Part shown: positions 34,230 through 45,345 of the stretch, in pieces
Layout of the letters: each line of letters opens with the position of its first letter
How positions within the stretch are numbered: the first letter of the stretch is position 1
NCBI GenBank assembly: GCA_022818135.1
Contig: JAFMSR010000006.1
Location: 35,070,997-35,134,996 of the forward strand
Length of the DNA stretch: 64,000 nt
Origin: Saxidomus purpurata
Lineage: Eukaryota; Mollusca; Bivalvia; Venerida; Veneridae
Reading direction: 5' to 3'
Translations under genes and position numbers: made by a program
The notes under the pieces: model-generated
The model's database searches: none
Seen by the model: only the letters and a program-made list of their open reading frames with translations
Told to the model about the DNA's origin: nothing

Positions 34230-35345
34230 GGGTCAGAGAGAGTGATTTCACAATGTTTTGACCGTTTCTATACGCCCGAAGGGACGTATTATGTTATCGC
34301 CTCGGTGTCCGTCTGTCCGTTAGCAATTTCCCTTCCGCTCTCTACTGTTGAACCCCTAAAAGGATTTCGAAGAAACCTGACACAAATGTTAACCAGACTG
34401 AGACGACGTGCAGAAGCAATGTTCCGGATGGCTGGATTCAAGGTCAAGGTCATACTTAGCCGTCAAAGGTCATATAATTTTGTTTCCCTTCCGCTCTGTA
34501 ACTCTTGAACCCCTTGAAGGATTTCGAAGAAACCTGACACAAATGTTAACCAGACTGAGACGACGTGCAGAAGCAATGTTCCGGATGGCTGGATTCAAGG
34601 TCAAGGTCATACTTAGCCGTCAAAGGTCATATGATTTTGTTTCCCTTCCGCTCTGTAACTCTTGAACCCCTTGAAGGATTTCGAAGAAACCTGACACAAA
34701 TGTTAACCAGACTGAGACGACGTGCAGAAGCAATGTTCCGGATGGCTGGATTCAAGGTCAAGGTCAAACTTAGGGGTTCAAAGGTCATATGACTTTTTTC
34801 CCTTCCGCTCTGTAACTCTTGAACCCCGTGAAGGATTTCGAAGAAACCTGACACAATTGTTTACCACATTGAGATGATGTGCAGAAACCATGTTCTGGAT
34901 GGCTCACTTCAAGGTCAAGGTCACACGTAGGGTTCAAGTGTCATATAACTGTGTGGATATTGCTCTGCATTTGCTCTTGATTACAGTGCTCTTGTTTTTA
35001 TTTGGGAGATCCTAATTTGTTTGCTTAATTTTTTTATTGAATTACTTCCCTTTTATGTTACTATCAATAGCATATTTTGTAACTTTTTTATTATTGGCAG
35101 TACGGAAAAACCGAGACCACTTTTCTGTGGTACAACATGAATGGTACCTCCAATTTTTTGGTGTTTTTTGACATTTTTGTACCTGGTTAGGATTTTCTGG
35201 TTGGGGACTTAGATTTTTTTATATAACTTAAATTTTTTATTCTTGTTCCTTTCCGTTGGGCTTCAACAGCCTAAATTTTGCTCCCATTCTCTGATACAAC
35301 ACTTCGGGCGTATATTGCTGCGCTTTGCGGTGCTCTTGTTTAACA
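34230..35345. mobile_element. Dispersed element with 157-bp tandem core
   Basis: One end reads atacgcccgaagggacgtat and the other cacttcgggcgtatattgct. Between them are three to four near-identical units with gttccggatggctggattca at 34421, 34578 and 34735 (157 bp apart), then a more diverged copy. The open frames through the array are the same repeat read in frame and are not genes. Confidence 0.7.
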
Positions 35346-35639
35346 ATGCTTTCAAATGGACCTTGATTTAGTGAGTAATTTATTTAAACCAAGTTTCATA
35401 GAGATAATACAGTGCTCAGATCGTTTTTCAGAGTTTAACACCCGTTCAAACGTATTTCAACACTGTTCAGAAACAGTTTTGTTAAACAACGTTCAAGAAA
35501 ATTCATCTGTTTTGATAGTTAAATGTCAATACTCATTCTGAAAATAATTTCCAGAAAGAAACTATTTTTTGTATCAAACAAGTTGAATCGTTAGAAGTCT
35601 AGAAAATATATTTACTAAACTACATGATTTTGCTTCTAA

Positions 35640-36800
35640 AAACAGTTATGATATGTTTGAATTTTGCAGAAACATACAATGTAGTAGTATTGGACAGTGA
35701 AATACATGTTGACAGATATAAATGTTACAGGGGTGACAGAAAGTTAGGAGCTAGTGGTGGTGTAGCCCTTTATTTGAAAGATACCCTGGAAGGTTGTGAA
35801 TGCTGTGAAATAGACAATACAAGTTTTGAAGACCAAGTATGGAGATTTGTACGTTTAAGTACATCTGATAAGCTTCTTGTATGTGTTATTTATCGTAGTA
35901 CCATGGAAATTATGAAAAACTTTTAAATTTAATGAAAGTTGTGAAATATTTACAGGGAGTATCTCATTTGCTGATTATGGGTGATATGAACCTTAAGGAA
36001 ACTAATTGGAGGCTTTTGTATGGTAGGAGATGTTAAACATTTTCCATTCAGATTTCTTAATACATGTGAGTGATGAAAAATGTTTGGTTTCATCATATTG
36101 AAAAACATAAAAGGTTTTGTAAAGCAAATGAACCATTTATTTTGCACTTGGTAATTACAAATGTACAAATTTTGTGAAACGTATTAAACTCTTTTTGTAT
36201 AACAGAACTCGGAAAGTTTCTATTCGCAGTCATCTCCCAGATCCTGCTGATGCTTACAGTGGCGTACCCCAGGGGTCAGTACTGAGGCTGTTGTTCTTCA
36301 TCATTTACATAAATGAAATTCCTGATTTGGGCTGTCTTCAAAGCTTATCATGTACACAGATGATTCTAAATTAATGAATGTCAGGGAATAATGTGATGCA
36401 ATACAGGATGATTTGAATATTCTTAGTACTTAGTCTAAAACATGGTTATTAAAATTTAAAGAGCAACAATGTAAATCAATTCATTTTGGTTTCAATAATC
36501 TAGGTTAATCTTACTTTGACAACAACATAGAAATTAATAGGTCAGAAAGTGAAACTGACCTTGGAGTAGCCATTACAAGTGACTGTAAGTCAAGCGAACA
36601 GTGTGCAAAGTAACCGAAAAGCTATGCAACGTTAGGATTACTCAGACATGTTTTAAAACAAATCGACATCAACAGCTTTAAAGTGATATATCCACTTATG
36701 TTAGACCATGGTGGAATATGTAGTGCAGTCTTGGAAACCATATTACATTAAAGATATTGAATGTTTAGAAAGAGTCCAGATATATGCTACAAGTTTAGTT
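35640..36800 (+). pseudogene. LINE relic: endonuclease and RT fragments
   Basis: Pieces in order: VLDSEIHVDRYKCYRGDRK and GGVALYLKDTL (AP endonuclease), LIMGDMNLKETNW (GDFN box variant, about 35970), SGVPQGSVLRLLFF then YINEIPDL (RT, about 36250-36335), YTDDSKLMNV (FADD box with A to T change, about 36352-36380), and INRSESETDLGVAITSDCK (about 36530-36590). Many stops and frameshifts. Typical of CR1/L2-type elements; plus orientation. Confidence 0.75.
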
Positions 36801-36939
36801 CCTGAACTAATTAAGGGGTTTAAGATATGAAAAATGCCTGAAAGTGCTAAATATGTATACAGATTGTAGTTTGAAAGACAGAATATAAAAAGGCAATTTA
36901 ATTGAAACTTACAAGATACTAATGGAAAATACAACACCT

Positions 36940-37560
36940 ACAAGATACTTACTGGAAATGTTCGAACTCGACCTACATTTCATCAAGGCAATCATACTGA
37001 CCAAGTTTCATGAAGATCAAATGATTAATGTATTACAAGCCCCAAAATCTCCCAAATTGTTTCATAATATTACCTAATATGATACAATGTTATTCAACAA
37101 ATGTTGACTATTGTTTCATGTATTTTTACAATAATTTACATGATGATTGATAAATTGATGTTGGGTATATTGACAGACATACATTATTAGTTCACATAAG
37201 CATATTTACAATTTGTTTTTATAAATTGATAACTCATTATTTTTCCCAAGCTGAGACATTGGATATTATGTTTTCAGACAGTTCTCTTTCAAACTTTGGA
37301 ATTTACCAATTAAGCTTAAAAAGCAGTAATTCTTTAAAACAACCTTTTTATTGCCTAATGTATTTTAACAGATTGTTTCAATTACTCTAAGACTGTTTGG
37401 CGCTTCTTAAGTCCAAGGTGCTAAAAGGTTGACTTCCTAAGCCATTGGCATGTTGTCACAGCTATTTACAAACAATACAAAAATATGTTTGAAGTAGGAA
37501 ATGTCATCAACTTAAGTAACTCTTTTTGAACTTCTAGGTGACAACTTATTGAAATTTTAA
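36940..37560. other. Non-coding with one dispersed repeat fragment
   Basis: 36955-37020 carries ttcgaactcgacctacattt and actgaccaagtttcatgaag, the same unit as in the array at 38440-39330. The rest is AT-rich without coding signs. Confidence 0.45.
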
Positions 37561-37579
37561 TTACTTGTTTGTCCAACAG

Positions 37580-37693
37580 AGGAAACTCAGTCTGTTGGGA
37601 TGCATATAAAAACCGAGACAGTTTCTGGGCAAATCACAACAGCCTTTTGAATGCAAAAATAAAGTATTGGAAAACTGTCTCGGAATTATTTAC
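37580..37693 (+). other. Exon-like segment, partly duplicated downstream
   Basis: Bounded by an acceptor-like gtccaacag|AGG and a donor-like ttacag|GTATG. One frame is open across it and reads NSVCWDAYKNRDSFWANHNS then LLNAKIKYWKTVSELFT, loosely like a Myb/SANT-type helix pattern with spaced tryptophans. The last about 62 bp, from acaacagccttttgaatgc to gtctcggaattatttacag, recur nearly unchanged at 38361-38422. It also contains an internal hairpin (ccgagacagttt/aaactgtctcgg), so it may be mobile rather than coding. Confidence 0.3.
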
Positions 37694-38360
37694 AGGTATG
37701 TGAAATTATATTTATAATTTGTGTTTCTAAATTGTATTCTGATTTTTTATAAGATTATTTAGTACAAATTTAAGCAGTTTATTTTTTCATGAGTTTACTG
37801 TATGAAGTAACTCATGTCTGTATTATTTGTACAAGATCTCCATAAGAATGTTTTAAGAGTATGTCTACAATTTTTATGTTTTATAGGTATTGCATATTTA
37901 TTCTCTAATGAGAATATACTGAATTATTCTTAATAAAAGAATCAGAAAGTTAAATATGTCAAAGCATCAATATTTGTATATAAGTTCGGTAGTAGATTTT
38001 TGTAGTTAATACAATTCATTGTTCCAGTTTTGTTTAGTTAAAGAAACAAAACAGTATATTTTCATATAACTTCATATTTTACTTTTATTGAAATTTAGAA
38101 ATATTTTAGTTTTTGATTTTATGTCCGTAAGCATTGAACATCAAATAAATCAAGGCGTTGGTTAAGGTAACTCTCACTTTCCAAAGTGTGTGCTCTTTTA
38201 TTTTGAAATTTGCTTTTTCCCCAAAAAGCTGACTATATTAAGTAATAGTTAAATCTCTTTAAAAAAAAGGGACTTTAAATGTTCAATGATTATTTACTTG
38301 TCGTGTATAAGGATATGTATTGTATTATTATCATATGTATTTGTTGTATCATACATATTG
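37694..38360. other. AT-rich, no gene seen
   Basis: Long A/T-rich sequence between the two copies of the exon-like segment. Nothing recognisable. Confidence 0.4.
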
Positions 38361-38422
38361 TACACAACAGCCTTTTGAATGCAAAAATAAAGTATTGGAA
38401 AACTGTCTCGGAATTATTTACA
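38361..38422 (+). repeat. Second copy of the 62-bp exon-like segment
   Basis: Nearly identical to about 37632-37693. Here the sequence after ttacag is agaaaag rather than a GT donor, so this copy would not splice the same way. Confidence 0.6.
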
Positions 38423-38439
38423 GAGAAAAGTAACATCCT

Positions 38440-39390
38440 AGCTTACGGCATAAAAGATGCAACCTCTATTGCATACACAAGGTGTTTCTATGATTTGACC
38501 GGGTGACCTAGTTTTTAACCCTAGATGACCAATGTTCGAACTCGACCTACATTTCATCAAGGTAGTGATACTGACCAAGTTTCATGAAGGTCCAATGAAA
38601 AATGCAACCTCTATAGCATACAGAAGGTTTTTCTATGATTTGAACCCTTGACCTTGTTTTTGACCGTAGATGACCCATGTTCAAACTCGACCTATATTTC
38701 ATCAAGTCAATCATACTGACCAAATCTCATGAAAATACAATGAAAAATGCAACCTCTATTGCATACACATGATGTTTCTATGATTTGACCGGGTGACCTA
38801 GTTTTTGACCCCAGATGACCCATATTCGAACTCGACCTAGATTTCATTAAGGCAATCATACTGACCAAGTTTCATGAAAATCCAATGAAAAATGCAACCT
38901 CTATTGCATACACTAGGATTTTCTATGATTTGACCCTGTGACCTAGTTTTTAACCCCAGATGACCCATGTTCATCATTTCATCTAGGTAGTCATTCTGAC
39001 CACAGGTGGAAGGAACATACCTTCGACTTTTTTTTCTTAAGCTAATGCTTTTTTCTATGCATTTTAAAATTGATATCAGAATAAATAAAAAAAGAATTGA
39101 AAAAAATTTTTTTTTCTTCATAGCTCTTTACTATAGTAAAGAGCTATGAAGAAAAAAAAAATTTTTTTCAATTTTTTTTTTTATTATTCTGATATCAATT
39201 TTAAAATGCATAGAAAAAAGCATTAGCTTAAGAAAAAAAAGTCAAAGGTATGTTCCTTCCACCTGTGATTCTGACTAAGTTTCATGAAGATTCAGTTAAA
39301 AATGCAGCCTCTATTGCATACACAAGGTTAAGTGTAGATAGACAGAAGACGAACATCAGGCGATCACAATATCTCACCTTGTATCATGGC
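38440..39390. repeat. 145-bp tandem array
   Basis: Units anchored on gcaacctctattgcatacac at 38459, 38604, 38749 and 38894 (exactly 145 bp apart), plus a last unit at 39303 beyond an inserted palindrome. Each unit contains tgaccaagtttcatgaa and gacctagtttttgacccc. The array closes at acatcaggcgatcacaatatctcacct. Non-coding. Confidence 0.8.
39001..39267. mobile_element. 267-bp near-perfect palindrome with 8-bp target duplication
   Basis: The arms 39001-39133 and 39134-39267 are inverted copies (cacaggtggaaggaacatac ... gtatgttccttccacctgtg), meeting at ctttactatagtaaag. ATTCTGAC directly flanks both sides (38993-39000 and 39268-39275), interrupting a 145-bp tandem unit. An 8-bp duplication and a CACAGGTGG-type end fit a hAT-derived foldback MITE. 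The A/T runs inside the arms are near-mirror. Confidence 0.8.
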
Positions 39391-39873
39391 TATTGCATAT
39401 TTGCACAGGAAAACACTGTACTGTTTTTGTGATATTTTTCATTGTGTATGGGGGCGGAGCTTAGACTGTGCTCTATCTACAATAGAGAACATAATCTATC
39501 TGCAATTGAGAACACTTTTCAGATTTTTTTTTCAAAAACAAAAACAAGCAACAATTGCCAAAGAAGAAAGATGTAGCTCTGTAAAATTGACCTAAACTTA
39601 AATGTTTAAGAGGAAGAGAAAGGTGGACATACATATACACGGACTCAAAGTGCAATTACTGTATTCCCACATTTGAACGGAGAAAAAAAGTTTAAATACA
39701 ATTTTCAGCAAGAAAGTAGAATTATTTTATTATTTCAAACTGTAGCATTATACTAAGACGTAATGTAAAGTTCATTTTTCAATAAAACAACTGATTGAAA
39801 ACACAGTCGCAGTTAAAGTTACTAAGTGCATATCATAACACAATACACGATAGTTATAAAGTTTCATAATCCA
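39391..39873. other. Non-coding, no gene seen
   Basis: AT-rich sequence between the tandem array and the recombinase-like pseudogene. Confidence 0.4.
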
Positions 39874-40680
39874 TTCTAAGAAATATTGAAGGTGCAATTA
39901 TTGAAATAATTCCTTTCTGGCAACACTGCGTCATTTTCATCAAGAAAGTTATAATTGAAAACATTATTATCTCGTAAATACCGCAATAATCCGCACATTA
40001 TCAAATATAGTGTCTTGGAAGGGTATGGCTTCCCGTTTTGCTTTCTCGTCTCGCAAACGAATCTGGACAACCAGAAACTTATTTGTTCAGGGTCCATGTC
40101 CAGCAGGAATTGAATGTTTTCTTCTCGCGACTCCTGCCATGATGTAAAAACATTAAATGCCCACTTAGTGTTTTTAGATGTGTTTTTTTTTTCGAGTCAT
40201 TCACAAGCTCATTAATTTAAGGGGAGTGGTGGTGTAGAGGTTAAGGTGTCTGCCCCTCATCCCGGAGGTTGCGGGTTCGAGCCCCACTGGGGTCACGACC
40301 GTACCTCCTCATATGACACCAGTACTGGTTTTTCCAGGAAGCGGACTCGAGAGTGACTCGATAAGCTACAAGCTTTCTTCACAATCGAGCTAAAATAAAT
40401 TAGTATAAACTAAGCTCATTAATTTGCTCATCATCGACAGGTTTAGCCCAGCGAGAATTTGAATTTAAATCCAATTGTTTAGTGTCAATTCCGTCGGCCA
40501 GCGACGGACTTCCCGACGTATTCTCCATTCCTAGGTCATCCATATTAAATTCCAGGCGAAAATCTCCTGAGCCGTTTATATCATCAGTTTTCATTTGTGA
40601 AAGCATGATGTCATCGGCATCTGTGAAAGAATGATATCGTCTAAATCTTCTGATTGACTGAATTCAAGTTCATTAGCCAT
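39874..40680 (-). pseudogene. ZMYM2/QRICH1/Crypton-type protein fragment, split by a SINE
   Basis: The minus strand starts with an ATG at 40680-40678 (MANELEFSQSEDLDDIILSQ), shifts frame once, then reads DDIMLSQMKTDDINGSGDF and SRWAKPVDDEQINEL up to the SINE. After removal of 40219-40425 it continues VNDSK, then WAFNVFTSWQESREENIQ, FLLDMDPEQISFWLSRFV, KPYPSKTLYLIMCGLLRYLR and NYNFLDENDA. The W.sWr...FWLSkFV.E.RkqdG..YPp.tLY.i..GllRyLR pattern is the region preceding DUF3504 in ZMYM and QRICH1 proteins and in Crypton-like tyrosine recombinases. It has a 10-A run frameshift near 40182-40191, no catalytic part, and a stop at about 39874. A truncated pseudogene or domesticated-element relic. Confidence 0.65.
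40219..40411 (+). mobile_element. tRNA-derived SINE with 14-bp target duplication
   Basis: Flanked by AAGCTCATTAATTT at 40205-40218 and 40412-40425. The head has an A box (ggtgtagaggttaagg), a B box (gcgggttcgagcccc) and T-arm pairing. The body includes ccagtactggtttttccagg and gcggactcgagagtg, which I recall as the conserved central domain of mollusc Meta/BivaMD-type SINEs. The insertion breaks the recombinase-like reading frame on the other strand. Confidence 0.8.
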
Positions 40681-40984
40681 CTGTAACAAAACATCCTGCA
40701 AAAAAAATCACAGATTTTACCTATTTTTTCTAAGGGAACTGACAAAGATCAGAGTGACCAAACAATATTAACGTGATCCCACCCATTTTGTACCGTCACA
40801 CGATGATTCAGGGCTTGCGAGCTGTCAATCAAATTGTACATGATGGTGTAAGTGCCATAATTAATGTGCCGTAATACAAATCAGATAGAGTGACTGTTTG
40901 CTCAAATAATTCGTCATTTCCTGGGGGCTACGCCCCTCGAAATAACATAATTATTCTCGCAAACAGTACTCTATCTAATACTAT
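40681..40984. other. Upstream region, no gene seen
   Basis: An acceptor-like ttttgttacag precedes the ATG at 40680 on the minus strand. The remainder has no coding sign. A gctacgcccctcgaaataac phrase leads into the Helitron-type terminus. Confidence 0.35.
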
Positions 40985-41007
40985 GCACTTCGTGCTCAGG
41001 TGAGCTA
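40985..41007 (+). other. Helitron-type 3' terminus (hairpin plus CTAA)
   Basis: A GCACTTCGTGC hairpin (40985-40995) is followed by eight bases and CTAA (40984-41007 region: tcaggtgagctaaaa). Helitrons end in CTRR about 10 bp after a short hairpin. The same ctcaggtgagc sequence appears, inverted, at the start of the dispersed repeats at 24190 and 25774. Confidence 0.45.
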
Positions 41008-41149
41008 AAAACAACATAGATTCACAAAAATTCTTCTGACAGTTAGACTCTTTTTCAACGAGAGGCTGCACAGACTGTTGATACATTCAAAATCAGATGC
41101 ATTCAGATTGTTGCCTAGATCTTAAACTTCTAAAAAAAGTTAATGTAAA

Positions 41150-42045
41150 TGTTTACGAATATGGTTTCAATTCACTCAACAAGTGGCCTGGAAAACTATT
41201 TTCTGACTTAACCAAGACTTCGATAAGAAAACATTCTGACTAAATTTCATGATTATTGGGATCAATATATGGACTCTAAAGCGTTCAAAAGTTTATTTTC
41301 TATTATTTGGCCTGGTGATTTTGTTTTGATCTATGTGACTTATTTTTTTATCTCAATTGAGTGTTCACCAATAAAAACATTCTGACAAACTTTCATCATA
41401 ATTGAGTGCAAATTGTGGGCTGCAGAGCATTTTGATCACATGTGACACAGTTTCAAAATAGACCTTCAGAACATAAAGACAAAAGTTCAGAATAATTATT
41501 TTTAGATGAAAACTCTCCACTGCGAGCACAAAGTAATACTACGATTTGACCTGGGGACCTAGTGTTCTGCCTTAATTGTGACCTACATGTAGTTTAAAAC
41601 TCAACCTAGAATTTTTCAAGACAAACATTCTGATTAACTTTCATAATAAGAATCTATGAGAAATGTGTCTTTTACATGTGCATTACTTTTCAAAAATTTG
41701 ATCTACTTTTCCATCTAAGATTACAGTACCCATATTCAACTTCATCTGTGATTTTATCTTCTACTCGTTGTGCTCTATCACTTTACGAGGTTTCAAGTAA
41801 TTCCCTTTAACACATTTAAAGTTATGCTCCAGACAATAAAATTTAACAAAGGGGGAAATGTCTAAAATGAGTTATGGTTCTTGGATACTGCATTTCCACT
41901 CATTGTGCTCTATCACTACATAAAGTTTCCAGTAATTCCCTTGGATACTTTTGGAGTTATGCTCAGGACGGATGAAGAAGTGGGGACGAATGGACAGACA
42001 AGCCGAATTCTATATAAAGCCTGAAGTACCTTCGCCGGCGTAAAA
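41150..42045. repeat. Diverged tandem-core dispersed repeats
   Basis: Loose units with cattctgac(t/a)aa(a/c)tttcat and, from 41750, two units with gtgctctatcactttacgag / gtgctctatcactacataaa and gttatgctc(a/c)(a/g)gac, ending in a gacgaatggacagaca tract and cgccggcgtaaaat hairpin. Same class as the 146-bp element but more decayed. Confidence 0.5.
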
Positions 42046-42132
42046 TAAAATGCAAAACACATTTTCCAAACTCTATAAATGTAAAGTGGTAAAATGCAAA
42101 AAATTAATGCTAACGGTCTGTTCCAAAATATA

Positions 42133-42208
42133 GGTCACTGCTGGGGCTTGAACCCAGGTTTCATTCCTTTTTACAGGAATGCGTTCTTTCCAACTGAACT
42201 ACAGAGAC
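42133..42208 (-). mobile_element. tRNA-like sequence, probable SINE head or tRNA pseudogene
   Basis: On the minus strand, six of seven acceptor pairs form (GTCTCTG/CAGTGAC), and the D stem (GTTC/GAAC) and T arm (CTGGG/CCCAG) pair fully. The anticodon arm is three bases too long (around CTGTAAAAA). Its layout matches the element at 52099-52168, so both probably come from one tRNA-derived family, perhaps tRNA-Thr(UGU). Confidence 0.45.
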
Positions 42209-42219
42209 TTGAACTGGAA

Positions 42220-42775
42220 ACAGAACATTTGCATTTGATTCTCTACAAAATAAATGTATCTGACAGTATTGATGTCTCCTGAATTGGTTATTACAGTCAT
42301 GTAATATACTGTATTAGAATTCTTTCACACTGAAAGTGAATTTTTAGTAATCTGTGACTAAATCTTTACAGTAAGCAGTCTGCAAACTTTAGCTGTGAAA
42401 CACGATCATTTTCCCCTTAAAGTACTGAATAACTGGAGTAGATACTTTGACAGAGACAGTAAAACATTGACTCAAAACCTAACAATTTCTGTTCTACAAT
42501 TCTAAGAATCTTCCCTTCAGCCAGTTCAGGAGCAAGTAAAGACACTGACCCCGTTTGAGTTTTACAAAAAATATACAAGCAAAAGTCCTGCCCAGTGCTC
42601 TTTTCTACTTAAAAAAACCTTCCAAAGATCTTAAACATGATGAGCATATTTTATATGACCATATCTCTGTCAATTTCAATGAAATGTACTCAGATTTCAT
42701 CCCTTTTTTCCCCTTAATAACCAGGCTCAATATCAGAGGGAAGACACTACTTTCTAGACTAATTGTTCAGATCGA
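42220..42775. other. Non-coding, no gene seen
   Basis: AT-rich. The open frame at 42555-42857 has no recognisable domain and runs into a foldback. Confidence 0.35.
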
Positions 42776-42850
42776 AATATCTGTCACCGAGGGTTACTGT
42801 TTTGGCTGGAATGAGGCCCTGTCGAGTTACCCGAGGTTACGGATATTTCC
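42776..42850. mobile_element. Small foldback element
   Basis: aaatatctgtcaccgagggt on the left pairs imperfectly with acccgaggttacggatattt on the right. The interior gttactgttttggctgg resembles gtaactgttttggcgg in the foldback near 7060, so these look like two members of one family. Confidence 0.5.
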
Positions 42851-44134
42851 ATCTTAGCCACGTCTCACGATAGAAATTTTTTCTTGCATGCCGTCTTGCT
42901 ATTTAGATTTCTAAATGCAAACTTATCAAAATGATTATATTCAGAAGTTGTGTTTGGGGAAGTCATGTCACAATGTTTGTAACGTTACTTTACAAGTAAT
43001 TGAAGAGTTGTCTGGCATAGGAGGGGTGCCAGGTTCATTTTTTCAGCAAGAGTAAAATCACTGGAAATGCTGATCTGATATGCAAGAAATTACTATTCAT
43101 CTTTGCTGTCACATTTTCTTCATCTTCTTCCATGAAAAAACAAGGGAAATAAATCCTCAAGGTATAATACAAAGAATGAACAAAAAAAGATTGTTCACAC
43201 AAGCAGGAGTGGAAAAATAAGTAATTAGGATAATCTTACATACATTTTCAGAACAGAAGAGTTTCAAGTGAATGTTGACAATAATCAACTAAGAAGATGG
43301 ACATTAGACAACCCTACCAACCTATACTACTAGCTCATCCTAAAAATAGCTAAGGAAAAAAGTGTTTTAGGTCTCCTTCACAAAAAAATTAAAGTCAGTT
43401 GGCAGGTGTTTTTTGTTATTCTACTTTTACTCAAAAACACTTGAAAATCAAACTGACATTCTTTTTGATCATTTTTCTTATAAAAAAAATTTGAGATTGG
43501 TAGTAAAAGGTTAAGGTTGGCCAGCAGACCAGAAACACACATTTTCTCCCCTAATAAAATGGGAATTGTGTAGCACCTTTTTGTGAGAATTAAAATTCAT
43601 ATAATATCATAAGAAATGGTAAGAAGTTAACTAATCCAAAGTTTTTGGCTTTGTTAAGTTACAATTCTCCACTTTTTCCAGCTTATATTCTGAACAAAAT
43701 CAGAAGAAGTGTTACATATATGCCTGCACACAGTCATAGACACATATATCTCTTCATCTTAAGCAGAGGATATGGAGGTCAACCTTCAACATCAAATTAT
43801 AGCAGCAAACGAAACAAAAAAATGCAGAAGTTTTACAGAATGCATAAATAAACAATTTATAAGTGTTTATTTCTTAATAATATTTAAGGAAGTAGCACTC
43901 CTACCATCTTGCTGTGTTTATTCGGTTTGTTTACAATACTTTTTAAAGTTTAAAAATAAATTCAATGGAATTCAATGAAATTCAATTCCTTTTTAGTTCT
44001 ATGTAAGCATGAATTTTTGAATAATAGGTAGTCAGATCTTTTTCCAAAAACTTCAACCCGCTATTATTCAGTTTTGATCCATATCTACTCAAGTTGCACA
44101 AACCAATTGATGGTATCTGTCTAAACTGACATAC
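42851..44134. other. Probable intron, no exon recognised
   Basis: AT-rich, short frames only. It would lie downstream of the candidate exon at 44135-44242 in the minus-strand gene. Confidence 0.35.
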
Positions 44135-44242
44135 CTATATTTTTTGTTCCAAGTATTGAAAACTGGACTGAAAAGACTTGAAACTTGATGTTCAACAATG
44201 ACAAAAGCAGAAAAATATATATCTGGGTTCAAAGCAGAACAG
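44135..44242 (-). CDS. Candidate exon of LRP-like gene (weak)
   Basis: The minus strand shows acceptor ggctgtcag|CTG and donor TATAG|GTATGT bounding 108 bp that is open in the frame set by the preceding YWTD exon (phase 2 in, phase 2 out). It reads CSALNPDIYFSAFVIVEHQV then SSLFSPVFNTWNKKY. PDIYFSxFVxVEHxV could be one propeller strand pair, but no YWTD box is present. The phase fit with the exon at 49867-50127 is the main support. Confidence 0.35.
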
Positions 44243-44389
44243 CTGACAGCCATATGAAATAAAGATGAACTTACAACTGTTTTGCATTGATATGTCGAAA
44301 TCGTTATTTGCACAATAAACTATGTTTTCTGTAGTATCACTATAAATGTTGAATAGTTAATTAAGCTAACTAGCGCGCCTATGCAGCTC

Positions 44390-44790
44390 ACCTGAAGTTA
44401 CAGCCCAGTGTCTGTCACAAAGTACTATAATATAACCCTTAATTACAAGTTTTAGCCCCAAATGTGACTTTGACCCTAAAGGTAGCCCCTCCCCCCATAT
44501 GTTTGGCTAAAGTAAAAACTAAATTATCCATACAAACAGTTTAAACATCAAGCTGTTATTTGAATCTCCTCAATAAGATTTATTTACCCTACAATTTGTG
44601 ATCCAGTGGTGTTAAGTGTACTTTGGACCTTCTTTGGATGACTCTGCACACTAAGAGTTCAAATCCCAACATCTGCTATGAAATAAGTTGTTTTATACAG
44701 AAATAATCTAATAAGAAAATAAAGTAAGATCCAACTGTATCTAGACCTGACTTCATGTATGTGTCAGTCCGTTGAATAAATATCATGTTG
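44390..44790. other. Non-coding, no gene seen
   Basis: Contains gcagctcacctgaagttaca, the start phrase of the dispersed repeat class, followed by degenerate sequence. Confidence 0.35.
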
Positions 44791-44792
44791 AA

Positions 44793-45345
44793 CAAGAGCT
44801 GTCCATAAGACAGCCAAACTTGATTATTCCAGCTTCTGACTCTCAAATGACAGCACTGCCTGTAAAGCGAAGCTGCCTTCTACAGAAGCTGCCTTCCACA
44901 GGAAAATACAATGAAACATGCAGACCAGTCCCCTGCATGAAGGTTTTATCCAATTCCCACTAAGCTGTGGAGATAGCAACTTGCATTTAAAACTTTTACC
45001 ATAATGTTCTTAGTCCAATAAGGAACATACTTTTGTCAAAATACAAGTCAGAGTTATGGGACTTGATGGCATGACTTTATTTAGTTAAACCAAAAAGTTG
45101 TTTGAAATATCAATCCAATATCTTTAGTACTTTTGGAGATACCAACTTGCATGCAAAAACTTAACCAGGATTTTCAAAAGGGGGCATAATTTCATCATAA
45201 TACAAGTCAAAAGTTTAAGGAACTGATCTGCTTAACATTAAATGACGTACAAAAACATACAGAAAGTTGTAAAGGCATAATTATGGAAGTTATTAAAGGA
45301 GATGTGTACTTGCACACAAAAACTTTAGCTAGGTGTAAATAAGGG
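44793..45345. repeat. ACAAGAGCTGTC-type dispersed repeat
   Basis: Begins aacaagagctgtccataag and contains two loose units (gagatagcaacttgcattta at 44970; gagataccaacttgcatgca at 45135). The same start phrase occurs at 60293 and 63641, so three copies lie in the window. Non-coding. Confidence 0.55.

Noticed and set aside
34242..34792. Overlapping open frames of 75-88 codons repeating the same peptide
   Set aside because: Translation of the 157-bp tandem repeat in shifted frames.
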